From Leadbetterella sp. (lineage in GTDB: Bacteria > Bacteroidota > Bacteroidia > Cytophagales > Spirosomataceae), in assembly GCA_019638185.1 (NCBI GenBank), contig JAHBUH010000021.1:1-64000 (forward strand): a stretch of 64,000 nucleotides of DNA, given 5' to 3'. Under the pieces are notes generated by a model, which had not been told where the DNA came from, made no database searches, and saw nothing but the letters and a program-made list of their open reading frames with translations. The translations under genes were made by a program, and so were the position numbers. This document shows positions 44,201-53,062 of the stretch, piece after piece (position 1 is the stretch's first letter; each line of letters starts with the position of its first letter).

Positions 44201-46036
44201 ATGATCACCCGTTTACTGCTGCTCCTGCTTATCACAAGTCTTCAGCTGCAGGCTCAGGATCTCAATATCGCTAACTACGCCATTGACGTCAGCCTGGATC
44301 CCGCTCAGAAGATGCTGCGCGGTAAGCAGCGGCTCACCTGGACCAACACCAGCACGGCTGCGATCACGGAGCTGCGGTTTCATACTTACCTGAATGCCTT
44401 TAAAGACGCAGAATCTACCTTCATGCGGGGATCCGGCGGACAGCTAAGAAATGATCGCCTGGACACTACCCATCAGACCCATTTCGGATATATTAAAGTA
44501 GAACAGGCCGTTCTGAATGGCCGTACCCGCCTGGAAGGCCGGTACATTCAGCCCGATAATCTTAACATCCATGACCAGACGGTACTGCTTTTCCCCTTAC
44601 CGGCCCCCGTGGCCCCGGGTGAAACACTCACCCTGGACATGGACTTCAGCGCCCGCCTGCCGCGCATATTTGCCCGTACCGGCTGGGCCGCCCGTGATTA
44701 CTTTTTTGTGGGACAGTGGTTCCCCAAAATCGGCGTCCTGGAAAAAACAGGCACCTGGAACTGCCATCAGTTTCATGCGAACACCGAATTCTTTTCCGAT
44801 TTCGGCGAATACCGTGTAAACATTACCCTGCCCGGGCGCTTTGTGGTGGCCGGCACCGGTAATAAAATAGCTGAAAAACGGCTCAAAGGCGGCAATAAAA
44901 TAGTCAGTTTCCAGGCCCGGAATGTACATGATTTTGCCTGGACCGCCTCACCGTACTATAAGGAAATCACGGAAAACTTCCGGGGCATAACCCTCCAGGC
45001 TTATCTCCAGCCCGAGCACCTGTCCAAAGCGGGCCGGTACTTTGAGTCGGTTAAAAAGGCCATTGTCTACATGGAAGAGCATGTAGGGAAATACCCTCAT
45101 TCCACGCTCAGCCTCATTGACCCCAGCAAAGACGGAGGCGGTTCCGGTGGCATGGAATACCCCACCCTCATCACCTGCGGTGCTACCTGGGGAGCCGGTA
45201 CCTGGGTGAAAGACCAGGAAGTGGTCACCATTCACGAGTTTGTGCACCAGTATTTCCAGGGCATGCTGGCCAGCAATGAATTTGAAGATTCCTGGATGGA
45301 CGAAGGCTTCACCCAATACCTGGAAGGCCGGATCATGGATGCGGCTTACCCGGGCGGATCGGTGTTTAACTTCTTCGGTTTTACCCTAAATGATGCGGCA
45401 GCCTCCCGCTGGAGCTACGTAACCATGGACCATCCGGCCATAGCGCCCATCCGCATGGATGCCTGGAAATACCCCGGCGGCACCTATTCCGTCATGAGTT
45501 ACACCAAACCAGCCACCGTACTGCGAACCCTGCAAAACCTGGTGGGTGACCCGGTCATGGACGAGATCCTGCAAACCTACTTTCAGCGCTTCCGGTTCCG
45601 GCATCCCGTTCCGCAGGATTTCTTTGATACCGCTAACGAGATTGCGGGGCGCCGCACCCGCTTTAAAGACCTGAACTGGTTTTTCGGACAGACCATCCTG
45701 GGCACCCGGGTATGTGATTACGCCGTTCAGGAGCTGAAAAACACGGCTAAAGGCGGGAGCTTCCGCCTGGCTAACCTGGCAGATATGCATCTGCCCGTGG
45801 CCGTGAAGGTCACTTTCGCTAACGGGAAACACGAAACATTTACCTGGGAAGGCGAAACCCGGGATTATCACTTTGGAGAAGCCGTCACTTCCGTACAGAT
45901 AGACCCTGACCGGATGAACTGGATGGATCTGAACCTGATGAATAACAGCCTGTCTGTGGAACCGCCCCGCCTGTTTTCGCTTAAATATGCCACCAAAATG
46001 CTCTTCTGGATACAAAATATCCTCCAGTGGGCCTGA
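44201..46036 (+). CDS. Exported M1 family metallopeptidase
   Basis: The 611-residue product has a signal peptide (residues 1-18, ending LQAQ). The M1 core is intact: substrate-binding GGMEYP, zinc ligands H345-E-F-V-H349 and E368 in WMDEGFTQYLEG, 18 residues on. The N-terminal beta domain starts NIANYAIDVSLD. It should act as an aminopeptidase on periplasmic or external peptides. The C-terminal segment after the helical domain is short and without a T9SS signal. Confidence 0.93.
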   Translation: MITRLLLLLLITSLQLQAQDLNIANYAIDVSLDPAQKMLRGKQRLTWTNTSTAAITELRFHTYLNAFKDAESTFMRGSGGQLRNDRLDTTHQTHFGYIKVEQAVLNGRTRLEGRYIQPDNLNIHDQTVLLFPLPAPVAPGETLTLDMDFSARLPRIFARTGWAARDYFFVGQWFPKIGVLEKTGTWNCHQFHANTEFFSDFGEYRVNITLPGRFVVAGTGNKIAEKRLKGGNKIVSFQARNVHDFAWTASPYYKEITENFRGITLQAYLQPEHLSKAGRYFESVKKAIVYMEEHVGKYPHSTLSLIDPSKDGGGSGGMEYPTLITCGATWGAGTWVKDQEVVTIHEFVHQYFQGMLASNEFEDSWMDEGFTQYLEGRIMDAAYPGGSVFNFFGFTLNDAAASRWSYVTMDHPAIAPIRMDAWKYPGGTYSVMSYTKPATVLRTLQNLVGDPVMDEILQTYFQRFRFRHPVPQDFFDTANEIAGRRTRFKDLNWFFGQTILGTRVCDYAVQELKNTAKGGSFRLANLADMHLPVAVKVTFANGKHETFTWEGETRDYHFGEAVTSVQIDPDRMNWMDLNLMNNSLSVEPPRLFSLKYATKMLFWIQNILQWA

Positions 46037-46104
46037 CGTATCCGGTCCTGTTCATTCACAAAAAGTCAGCACGGACAGGTACCCGGTAGCTCCGGGGGGC
46101 TCCT

Positions 46105-46614
46105 TCATTCCATTGTGATCTGAGGCAGAATTTTCTCCAGGTCATACATGGTCTCACCCGAGATCTGAAGATATTCATGTTTTGCGAAATCAGGAATACC
46201 GTATAGCAGGTAGCTTTCCCAGATATGATCAAAGAACCAGCGCGGGATATCCCCCCATCGCAAGTCATTTTCCTTCCGCTCCAGGAAAGTTTCGCGGGAG
46301 ACCCTCACAAAAATCCGTTTATCGTAGCGCTCACGCAGCCGGCTGTCGTGAAAAGCCAGGAAACCATCAATGATCACCACCTCAAACCTCTCCCGGTAAA
46401 ACCCTGTGGTCTCCCATAAAAGATCATGATTAATAGAGCCGGGATGCTCCCAGTCTACCTTATCTCTTACCATCGGGATCTGCGTGGTGGGAAAAACGAA
46501 GTCGTCCTGGTAAAGAACAATCGCCGTTTTTCCCGAATCCCGGAAATAGTTAACCAGCATCCGGGCCAATGTACTCTTGCCCGAACGGCTTACACCTCCT
46601 ATACCGATCAGCAT
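46105..46614 (-). CDS. NRK/uridine-kinase-like P-loop kinase
   Basis: A 169-residue kinase with Walker A GVSRSGKST (residues 7-15). The YQDDFVFPTTQIP and VDWEHPGSINHD elements and the late FFDHIWESYLLY resemble eukaryotic nicotinamide riboside kinase 1 more than classical uridine kinase. Phosphorylation of nicotinamide riboside would complement pnuC at 9959, but this is inference from motif similarity. It begins one base after the stop of the HerA-like gene and is probably co-translated with it. Confidence 0.75.
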   Translation of the reverse strand: MLIGIGGVSRSGKSTLARMLVNYFRDSGKTAIVLYQDDFVFPTTQIPMVRDKVDWEHPGSINHDLLWETTGFYRERFEVVIIDGFLAFHDSRLRERYDKRIFVRVSRETFLERKENDLRWGDIPRWFFDHIWESYLLYGIPDFAKHEYLQISGETMYDLEKILPQITME

Positions 46615-46615
46615 A

Positions 46616-48163
46616 TCAGAACCAGCTGGTCTTTTTCTTCCGCGTGGTGGTTCCTGAAAAACCGATGGCCCCGAGCAGGGTACGGGTGATCAGGTTAGCC
46701 GCCGTACGGGCCATCTGCTTACCGGCTGAGCTGCTCAGGATGGTATCCAGCGTAGATTTCTCTTCTTTCGGACGGCCCACTTTTTTGGCAGCAGGTGCTT
46801 CTTCCTCCACCACGGCCAGCTTCTCATTCAGGATCTCGTAGGCGCTTTCGCGGTCTACCACCTCATTGTATTTCCGCACTATGGAGGAAGCAGCCACTAT
46901 ACCGCCGATCTCCGAATCCGTCAGCACGTCCATGCGGCTCTCCGGTGGCAGAATGTAGGTTACAGCCAGCGGCGTAGGGATACCCTTCTCATTCAGACAG
47001 GTCACCAGGGCTTCGCCTATTCCCATCTGGGTAAGCACTTCTTCGGTTTTATAAAACTGCGTTTCAGGGTAGTTCTGCGCTGCTTCCTTAATGGTCTTGC
47101 GGTCATTGGCGGTAAACGCCCTGAGGGCATGCTGCACCTTCAGACCCAGCTGGGAAAGTACCGAAGCCGGCACATCCTGGGGGTTTTGGGTACAGAAATA
47201 GATGCCCACACCTTTAGACCGGATCAGCTTGATCACCGTCTCTATCTGCTGCAAAAGCGCTTTGGACGCTTCCTGGAAGACCAGGTGGGCCTCATCAATA
47301 AAGATCACCAGCTTAGGCCGGTCCTCATCACCCGCTTCCGGTAAAGTGGAATACAGCTCGGCCAGCAGGCTCAGCATAAAGGTAGAAAACAGCTTGGGCC
47401 GATCCATCAGGTCCATTACACGCAGGATAGAGATCATGCCCCTGCCCTGGTCATCAATGCGCATGAGATCATCCACATCAAAGGAGCGCTCCCCGAAAAA
47501 CAGGTCGGCTCCCTGGTGCTGCAATTCGATCACCTTCCGCATAATGGTACCCAGCGAGGTGGTAGACATCTTGCCGTAGCTGGTCTCAAACTCCGCCTTC
47601 CCTTCCTTACTTAAGTACTGGATCACCCGGATGAAATCCTTGAGATCCAGCAGCGGCAGCTGGTGGTCATCACAAAACTTGAAGATCACTGAAACGATCC
47701 CTTCCTGAGTATCGTTCAGTCCGAGTATTTTTGATAAAAGAATAGGCCCAAACTCTGAAACCGTGGCCCGGAGGCGCGCTCCTTTTTCATCACTGAGGGT
47801 CAGAAATTCCACGGGAAAGCCCTGGGGGGTATAGGTCACCCCGGCGGCATTGCTCCTTTCCAGGATAAAAGGCTGAGGTGATCCGGGCCGCGCCAGACCA
47901 CTGAGGTCTCCCTTGATGTCCATTAACAGCACGGGAACACTGGCTTTGGATAATCCTTCCGCTATGCCCTGGAGGGTCTTGGTTTTCCCTGTACCGGTAG
48001 CCCCGGCAATCAGCCCGTGACGGTTCATGGTTTTGAGCGGTATTTTCACCTGTGTGCCCGGCACCACTTCACCGTTAAGCTTGGCGGCACCCAATATCAG
48101 CGAATCCCCTTTACTGGTATAACCGTTTACGATGACCTCTTTAAATGACTCTGTAATAGACAT
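46616..48163 (-). CDS. HerA-like ATPase (DUF853 / YjgR type)
   Basis: A 515-residue FtsK/HerA-class ATPase. Walker A is GATGTGKT (residues 54-61) and Walker B is KLVIFIDEAHLVF, followed by the sensor FCTQNPQDVPASVLSQLG typical of DUF853. Near the C-terminus a lysine-rich linker carries the AT-hook-like core KKVGRPKEEK, then a hydrophobic tail. The cellular role of DUF853 proteins is not settled; DNA or protein translocation is assumed from the fold. The NRK-like gene follows one base downstream. Confidence 0.9.
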   Translation of the reverse strand: MSITESFKEVIVNGYTSKGDSLILGAAKLNGEVVPGTQVKIPLKTMNRHGLIAGATGTGKTKTLQGIAEGLSKASVPVLLMDIKGDLSGLARPGSPQPFILERSNAAGVTYTPQGFPVEFLTLSDEKGARLRATVSEFGPILLSKILGLNDTQEGIVSVIFKFCDDHQLPLLDLKDFIRVIQYLSKEGKAEFETSYGKMSTTSLGTIMRKVIELQHQGADLFFGERSFDVDDLMRIDDQGRGMISILRVMDLMDRPKLFSTFMLSLLAELYSTLPEAGDEDRPKLVIFIDEAHLVFQEASKALLQQIETVIKLIRSKGVGIYFCTQNPQDVPASVLSQLGLKVQHALRAFTANDRKTIKEAAQNYPETQFYKTEEVLTQMGIGEALVTCLNEKGIPTPLAVTYILPPESRMDVLTDSEIGGIVAASSIVRKYNEVVDRESAYEILNEKLAVVEEEAPAAKKVGRPKEEKSTLDTILSSSAGKQMARTAANLITRTLLGAIGFSGTTTRKKKTSWF

Positions 48164-48326
48164 AAACTGGATAAGATTAATTTTCTATTTGCAATTTGCG
48201 GATAATCTCCGCCTCTTCCCAAATTTCCGATGGACATTTTCAATATTTCTTTGGGATTTACTGCTTTTCTAAGTATTTTAGCAACAAATAAGTAACCAAA
48301 CCTGGCAAACCAGACCGTATCGACTA

Positions 48327-49610
48327 ATGCAAGAAACCGTAAAAATAATCATTGAGGGACAGGAATATGAGTTCCCGGTGGTAGAAGGCACAGAAAAAGA
48401 AAAGGCTATAGACATCTCCGCTTTGCGAGCCAAAACAGGGTATATTACTATAGATGAAGGCTTTAAGAACACAGGTTCCACGTATAGCGGTATCACATTC
48501 CTGGACGGAGAAGAGGGTATTCTGCATTACAGGGGCTATCCCATAGAAGAGCTGGCTGAGAAAGCCGAATTCCTGGAAGTGGCCTATCTGTTAATTTACG
48601 GTGAGCTTCCTACCCAGGAGCAATACGCCAAATTCAAGTATGAAGTGACCACCCGTTCACTGGTGAACGAGGACATGCGTAAGATTTTTGACGGATTCCC
48701 GGTAAACGCACACCCCATGGGCGTAATGTCATCACTGGTAGGCGCCATGTCCAGTTTTTACCCGGATAACGATAAAAAGCATAAGGGCGACTTCACCGAG
48801 ACCCACATCCGGAGGCTGCTGGCCAAATTCCCGACCATCGCCACCTGGTGTTATAAAAAGTCACAGGGACACCCCATTAATTATCCCAAAAATCACCTGG
48901 ACTACTGTTCTAACTTCCTGCACATGATGTTTGCCCTGCCGGTGGAAAACTACGAAGTAGACCCCGTGGTGGCCGATGCGCTGAATAAGCTGCTCATCCT
49001 GCATGCTGACCATGAGCAGAACTGTTCTACCTCCACCGTGAGGCTGGTAGGCTCTTCCAAAGCCAATATTTACGCCAGTATCTCCGCCGGTATCTCCGCT
49101 TTGTGGGGACCGCTGCACGGGGGTGCTAACCAGGAGGTGATTGAAATGCTGGAAGCCATTAAGGAAGACGGCGGTGATGTCAGCAAATACATCGCCATGG
49201 CCAAAGATAAAAACTCGTCCTTCCGCCTGATGGGCTTCGGTCACCGGGTATATAAAAACTTTGACCCGCGTGCCCGGATCATCAAAAAGGCCGCCGATGA
49301 CGTTCTTAATAAACTGGGCGTAAATGACCCGGTACTGGATATTGCCAAAGGGCTGGAAGAAGCCGCGCTGCGGGACGACTACTTCGTGTCGCGCAAGCTC
49401 TACCCGAACGTAGACTTCTACTCGGGCATTATCTACCGGGCGCTGGGTATTCCTACCAATATGTTTACGGTGATGTTTGCCATAGGCAGGCTACCGGGCT
49501 GGATCGGCCAGTGGCTGGAGCTGCGGGATTCCGGCCAGGCTATCGGCCGGCCGCGCCAGGTGTACACCGGTGCCACCAAAAGACACTACGTAGATCTCGA
49601 TAAAAGATAA
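48327..49610 (+). CDS. gltA: Citrate synthase
   Basis: A 427-residue type II (hexameric) citrate synthase condensing acetyl-CoA with oxaloacetate. The conserved active-site segments are LHADHEQNCSTSTVR, GPLHGGANQEV, MGFGHRVYKNFDPRA and DFYSGIIYRALG, with RPRQVYTG at the end. The N-terminal beta region (TVKIIIEGQEYEFPVVEGT) is the usual one. Monocistronic, with a strong bidirectional terminator. Confidence 0.97.
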   Translation: MQETVKIIIEGQEYEFPVVEGTEKEKAIDISALRAKTGYITIDEGFKNTGSTYSGITFLDGEEGILHYRGYPIEELAEKAEFLEVAYLLIYGELPTQEQYAKFKYEVTTRSLVNEDMRKIFDGFPVNAHPMGVMSSLVGAMSSFYPDNDKKHKGDFTETHIRRLLAKFPTIATWCYKKSQGHPINYPKNHLDYCSNFLHMMFALPVENYEVDPVVADALNKLLILHADHEQNCSTSTVRLVGSSKANIYASISAGISALWGPLHGGANQEVIEMLEAIKEDGGDVSKYIAMAKDKNSSFRLMGFGHRVYKNFDPRARIIKKAADDVLNKLGVNDPVLDIAKGLEEAALRDDYFVSRKLYPNVDFYSGIIYRALGIPTNMFTVMFAIGRLPGWIGQWLELRDSGQAIGRPRQVYTGATKRHYVDLDKR

Positions 49611-49639
49611 TAACCGGTTTTAGAGAATAATTCAACATA

Positions 49640-49667
49640 AAAAGCGGGCCAGTTTTGGCCCGCTTTT
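49640..49667. terminator. Bidirectional terminator after gltA
   Basis: A 12-bp stem (AAAAGCGGGCCA / TGGCCCGCTTTT) with a GTTT loop has T-rich tails on both strands. It separates gltA from the convergent LytTR gene. Confidence 0.88.
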
Positions 49668-49706
49668 ATTTTGGAAGACATCTTATACCTGTCTGTTGCA
49701 TTTTCA

Positions 49707-50033
49707 TTAGATCAGCCTGTTTCGCCGGATCTCCAGGAAATCATTCTTCTTCCGCCGGCTGATCTCCACCTGGTGGTTATTGGATAACAAAATGTTAGGC
49801 CGCTCCGCGTACACTGACGTGGAAACCACATGACAGGGATTGATCAGGAAAGATTTATGAGGTCTGAAAAAACCGAAAGGCTCAAACAGCGACTCCAGTT
49901 TTTTCAGGGTCTTGGAGAGCGTGATGACGCTCCCGTCCGTAAAAAAAACTTCGGAATAATTCGATTCCGCTTTCAGATAAATAACCGACTGCGCAGGCAC
50001 GGCGGTTTTTCCAACAAGTCTTATTTTATCCAT
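49707..50033 (-). CDS. Stand-alone LytTR DNA-binding domain protein
   Basis: The product (108 residues from the ATG at 50033) is a LytTR domain: VIYLKAESNYSEVFFTDG, then TLSKTLKKLESLF and FFRPHKSFLINPCHV. It lacks a receiver domain, so it is either a free regulator or depends on a partner elsewhere. A longer frame to 50075 exists but adds atypical residues. It is the last gene of a same-strand group with the beta-barrel protein and the DUF3299/permease/ATPase genes, and may regulate them. Confidence 0.85.
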   Translation of the reverse strand: MDKIRLVGKTAVPAQSVIYLKAESNYSEVFFTDGSVITLSKTLKKLESLFEPFGFFRPHKSFLINPCHVVSTSVYAERPNILLSNNHQVEISRRKKNDFLEIRRNRLI

Positions 50034-50085
50034 AGTTGGGAGGGCTTTTAGTACATAGACCAGCTGCCCGCCCAAAAGGTTGGAA

Positions 50086-50625
50086 TTACCTGTTAAGATT
50101 TAATCTTACCCCCACACCGGCCGGTATAGCCATAAAGAGAGGCTTGGGTGCAATCTGTACATAGAGACCGAAATCCGCAAAGATACTGAGGTCATTATCA
50201 GGCAGGCTGTATTCCATACCGCCGTTAAGAACCCCGCCCAAAGAAATGTGCGCTTCAGCTACATTATTACTGGTAGGCGGAACCGTCTTCCTGGAATTCA
50301 CCTGCCCACCGAAACCGTAATACACCTGGAATCTTTCCGCAGATCCCATCTGTTTATTCCAGTGGAAAATCCCCTGCACCATCAGGCCTGTCTGGTTCTT
50401 ATAATAGGCTTTGTTATTATACTGCCGGGTAGACCCCCACAGGAAACCATACGTACCGAAATTCACATCCACGTTTTTGGTACCGGAATCAAAGTACTTC
50501 CTCAGATTCAGTCCTACCGGCTCGCCTACTTTCAGGCCTATGGCCCAGTTATTATCGTTCTGCGCAAAAGAGCTGCTTATACCTATTCCCAAAAAAGCAA
50601 CAATCAGAAGAAGCTTCTTATTCAT
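50086..50625 (-). CDS. Small outer-membrane beta-barrel protein
   Basis: The 179-residue product has a signal peptide (MNKKLLLIVAFLGIGISSSFAQ) and alternating amphipathic strands rich in Tyr, Gly and Asn, ending in PAGVGVRLNLNR. The size suggests an eight-stranded barrel. The family is not identified. It follows the DUF3299 gene by 28 bases on the same strand and may belong to the same operon. Confidence 0.8.
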   Translation of the reverse strand: MNKKLLLIVAFLGIGISSSFAQNDNNWAIGLKVGEPVGLNLRKYFDSGTKNVDVNFGTYGFLWGSTRQYNNKAYYKNQTGLMVQGIFHWNKQMGSAERFQVYYGFGGQVNSRKTVPPTSNNVAEAHISLGGVLNGGMEYSLPDNDLSIFADFGLYVQIAPKPLFMAIPAGVGVRLNLNR

Positions 50626-50653
50626 ATTATTCCAATTTAATCGTTTAGAAAGA

Positions 50654-51088
50654 TCAGATGACCTCAGCGCCTTCCAGGATGTAATTCAGGTCATTGATGT
50701 CATCTACATTAAGACGAAGGATCCCTTTGATGGTTACCTTGTCATCGGTATTAAATCTTTTGGTCACCTTTTTAAATTTAATGGAAACCACCGATTCGGG
50801 GCCGGCTCCGCCGCAGAAGAAACAGGAAGCAAACGGGTTAGAAGATAAAACATAATAGTTGGCATCCACATCCACCGGGATCATATATCCGCCCAGTGAC
50901 ACTTCTTTTCCTTTCAATGCCAGTACCTTGGGTCCGAACTGGGGTTCCAGCAGAAACATATTCTCGGTAGCATTCCATTTCTTTTTAAAGGTTACGTCAC
51001 TTAACTGATCCCATGTTATCTTGATAGGGTTAGCGCCAAACACCACTGCCGGAACCAGTAACAGGGAAAAAATCAGCTTCTTACTCAT
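50654..51088 (-). CDS. DUF3299-like periplasmic protein
   Basis: A 144-residue exported protein with a signal peptide (MSKKLIFSLLLVPAVVFGA). It has KEVSLGGYMIPVDVD followed by a cysteine pair C89-F-F-C92 in FASCFFCGGAGPESVV, which is the DUF3299 signature. The start overlaps the end of the permease gene by 8 bases. In Vibrio a DUF3299-type protein accompanies an FtsX-like permease and ATPase in the Zrg zinc system, as I recall it; the same trio is seen here. A metal-linked role is inference. Confidence 0.78.
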   Translation of the reverse strand: MSKKLIFSLLLVPAVVFGANPIKITWDQLSDVTFKKKWNATENMFLLEPQFGPKVLALKGKEVSLGGYMIPVDVDANYYVLSSNPFASCFFCGGAGPESVVSIKFKKVTKRFNTDDKVTIKGILRLNVDDINDLNYILEGAEVI

Positions 51089-52304
51089 TTGCTAAAGTTT
51101 TTGAAATATTAATTTTATAAATTCCCGATGAAGGGATAATCGCTGCCACAATACCAATGAATAACGCCAGAAACAGCAAATAAATTTCCTCCTTTTGCAG
51201 GAATTGCTGTTCTAATGTATAATTATAACCCCGCTTCAAAGCCCCCGAAGCCAGCCACAGGCCGGTACGGCTCAGCAGAATGCCCAGGGCATACCCGGAC
51301 AGGCACAGGATGATCCCTTCCAGCAGGAGCATAAAAAACAGTTTCATGCGCGTACCGCCCATGGAAAGCATCAGCGCCAACTCATATTTCCTTTCCTTCA
51401 GGGCATTAAACAGCGTAATAAAGACACTCACCCCGCTGATCAGCATAATGGCAGCTGCCAGGGCCTTCACGGCATCCATGCCTATGCCCATCAGCTCAAA
51501 AAGCCGGTTCACTTCTATGGCCGGCAGCGCAGCCTGCATTTTGGTGTTCTGGTTGATCAGCCGCGGCAGGGACATCAGCCCCATGGGAGAGCGGAATTTT
51601 ACCAGGGCGCAGGTCACTTCCGGCTCATGGGCGGCGTGGGCTGCCTCTTCTTCATGACCGGCCTCCTCATGGTGATCCCCGTCTGCTTCATGCCCGGCAT
51701 GCACCAGCCATACGCTCTCCAGGTCACTCACCAGCAGGTTATCCAGCACGGAATTACTGTAATTCAGGATTCCCACCACTTTATACACCTGGTCTTCATG
51801 ACTATGGCCATCTGCCTCAAAACCATGGGAACTCACAAAGGTATCGTTCAGCTTCAGCTCCAGGTTACGGGCCACCGTAGCACCCGCCACTACCTCCATG
51901 GGCCGCTCAAAAGTACGGCCCTCTTTCAGCTCCGCCTTAAAGTGCTTCAGGTATTTCTCATTACTGCCCACTATGCGGTAACCCTTGTAATTATCCCCCA
52001 TAGACAGGGGGATCACCTCTTTCACCAGCGGGTTATTTCGCAGCATATTCAGCTCACTGAGGGCTATATTGCCCGTGGGCGAGTCGATCTGGTATACCCC
52101 CGAGAGGATGAGCTGCAGGGGGCTGCCCTTGGCGCCCACCACCATATCTACCCCCGAAATATTCTTGGCAAACTTATCCTGGAGCTGTTTCCCCACCGTG
52201 ATCAGCAGGGAGATGATCCCAATACCGAAAGCCATCAGCAAAACGGCCAGGATACTGTTCAACTTCTTATCTACTATATTTTTCCAAACGATCTTCAGCA
52301 GCAT
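51081..52304 (-). CDS. FtsX/MacB-like ABC permease with His-rich loop
   Basis: The 407-residue protein has one N-terminal and three C-terminal membrane segments around a large periplasmic domain, the MacB/LolC plan (GVDMVVGAKGSPLQLILSGV is typical). Residues 202-226 form a histidine/acid-rich loop holding seven His (HH with repeats of AGHEEE and AAHAAH). A second patch, GHSHE, lies near residue 167. Such loops usually bind Zn, Cu or Ni. It is 2 bases after the ATPase gene and overlaps the DUF3299 gene, so the three form one operon. Confidence 0.88.
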   Translation of the reverse strand: MLLKIVWKNIVDKKLNSILAVLLMAFGIGIISLLITVGKQLQDKFAKNISGVDMVVGAKGSPLQLILSGVYQIDSPTGNIALSELNMLRNNPLVKEVIPLSMGDNYKGYRIVGSNEKYLKHFKAELKEGRTFERPMEVVAGATVARNLELKLNDTFVSSHGFEADGHSHEDQVYKVVGILNYSNSVLDNLLVSDLESVWLVHAGHEADGDHHEEAGHEEEAAHAAHEPEVTCALVKFRSPMGLMSLPRLINQNTKMQAALPAIEVNRLFELMGIGMDAVKALAAAIMLISGVSVFITLFNALKERKYELALMLSMGGTRMKLFFMLLLEGIILCLSGYALGILLSRTGLWLASGALKRGYNYTLEQQFLQKEEIYLLFLALFIGIVAAIIPSSGIYKINISKTLANE

Positions 52305-52306
52305 GA

Positions 52307-52933
52307 TTACAAGGAGATTTGAGAAGGAAATCGTGATTTTAAACGCTGGTCATGGGTAACGATCACCAGGGCGGCCCCGTATTCCCTGGCCTGCGCCTCC
52401 AGGAGGTCAGCTACCCGCCCGCAATTCAGGTCGTCCAGGGCGGAAGTAGGCTCATCCGCCAGGATCAGCTTAGCTGAATTCATCAGCGCCCGGGCTATGC
52501 CCACCCGCTGCTGCTCTCCCCCGCTCAGCTCCGTGATCCGTTTATCCAGCAGGGCAGAAAAACCCAGTGACTCCGCCAGGTGATTTACCCGGGCTTTATC
52601 CGGCGGATTTCCGGCAAAATAATTAGCCATCAAAAGATTATCTCTTACGTTCAGGGCATTCACAAAATAAGGCTTCTGAAACACCAGGCCGATATTCCGG
52701 GCCCGGAAACCCGGCAGCTGGCTCAGGGGAAGCGCGGTAGTACCCGTGCCGTTAATCCGGATCTCACCCCGGGCGGGGGTTAATAACAGCGCCATCAGGT
52801 TCAGAAGGGTGGTTTTACCGGAACCGGAATTTCCCAGGATCAGCAGGGTTTCGCCTGAAGCACAGCGGACATCCGGGAAAACAAAACGGGCCGCCTCGCC
52901 ATAATGAAACTCCAACGAATCAGTCTCAAGCAT
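52307..52933 (-). CDS. ABC transporter ATP-binding protein
   Basis: A 208-residue LolD/MacB-type ATPase. Walker A is GNSGSGKTT, the Q-loop is VFQKPYFVNAL, the signature is ELSGGEQQRVGIARAL, Walker B is LILADEPTSALD and the switch His is in VIVTHDQR. ATG at 52933 is preferred to a TTG at 52942. It is the first gene of the operon with the FtsX-like permease and the DUF3299-like protein and powers that complex. A near-consensus -7 box (TACCTTTT) lies just upstream. Confidence 0.92.
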   Translation of the reverse strand: MLETDSLEFHYGEAARFVFPDVRCASGETLLILGNSGSGKTTLLNLMALLLTPARGEIRINGTGTTALPLSQLPGFRARNIGLVFQKPYFVNALNVRDNLLMANYFAGNPPDKARVNHLAESLGFSALLDKRITELSGGEQQRVGIARALMNSAKLILADEPTSALDDLNCGRVADLLEAQAREYGAALVIVTHDQRLKSRFPSQISL

Positions 52934-53017
52934 TAGGATCAATTTAAAAGGTAAAAATCGGAAATATTTTTAACTTTTCTCAGGGCTTTCTAAAAATAAT
53001 CCCGTTATTTGCATAGT

Positions 53018-53032
53018 CTACCAAACTGGTAG
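53018..53032. promoter_or_regulatory. Candidate operator upstream of the peroxiredoxin gene
   Basis: The inverted repeat CTACCA-AAC-TGGTAG is embedded in a direct repeat of TAGTCTA. It lies 31 bases before the peroxiredoxin start, in the core promoter region. The spacing and symmetry suit a dimeric repressor of TetR or similar type; the protein is not identified. Confidence 0.4.
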
Positions 53033-53062
53033 TCTAATTGTTAAATCAAAATTTTCAACATT

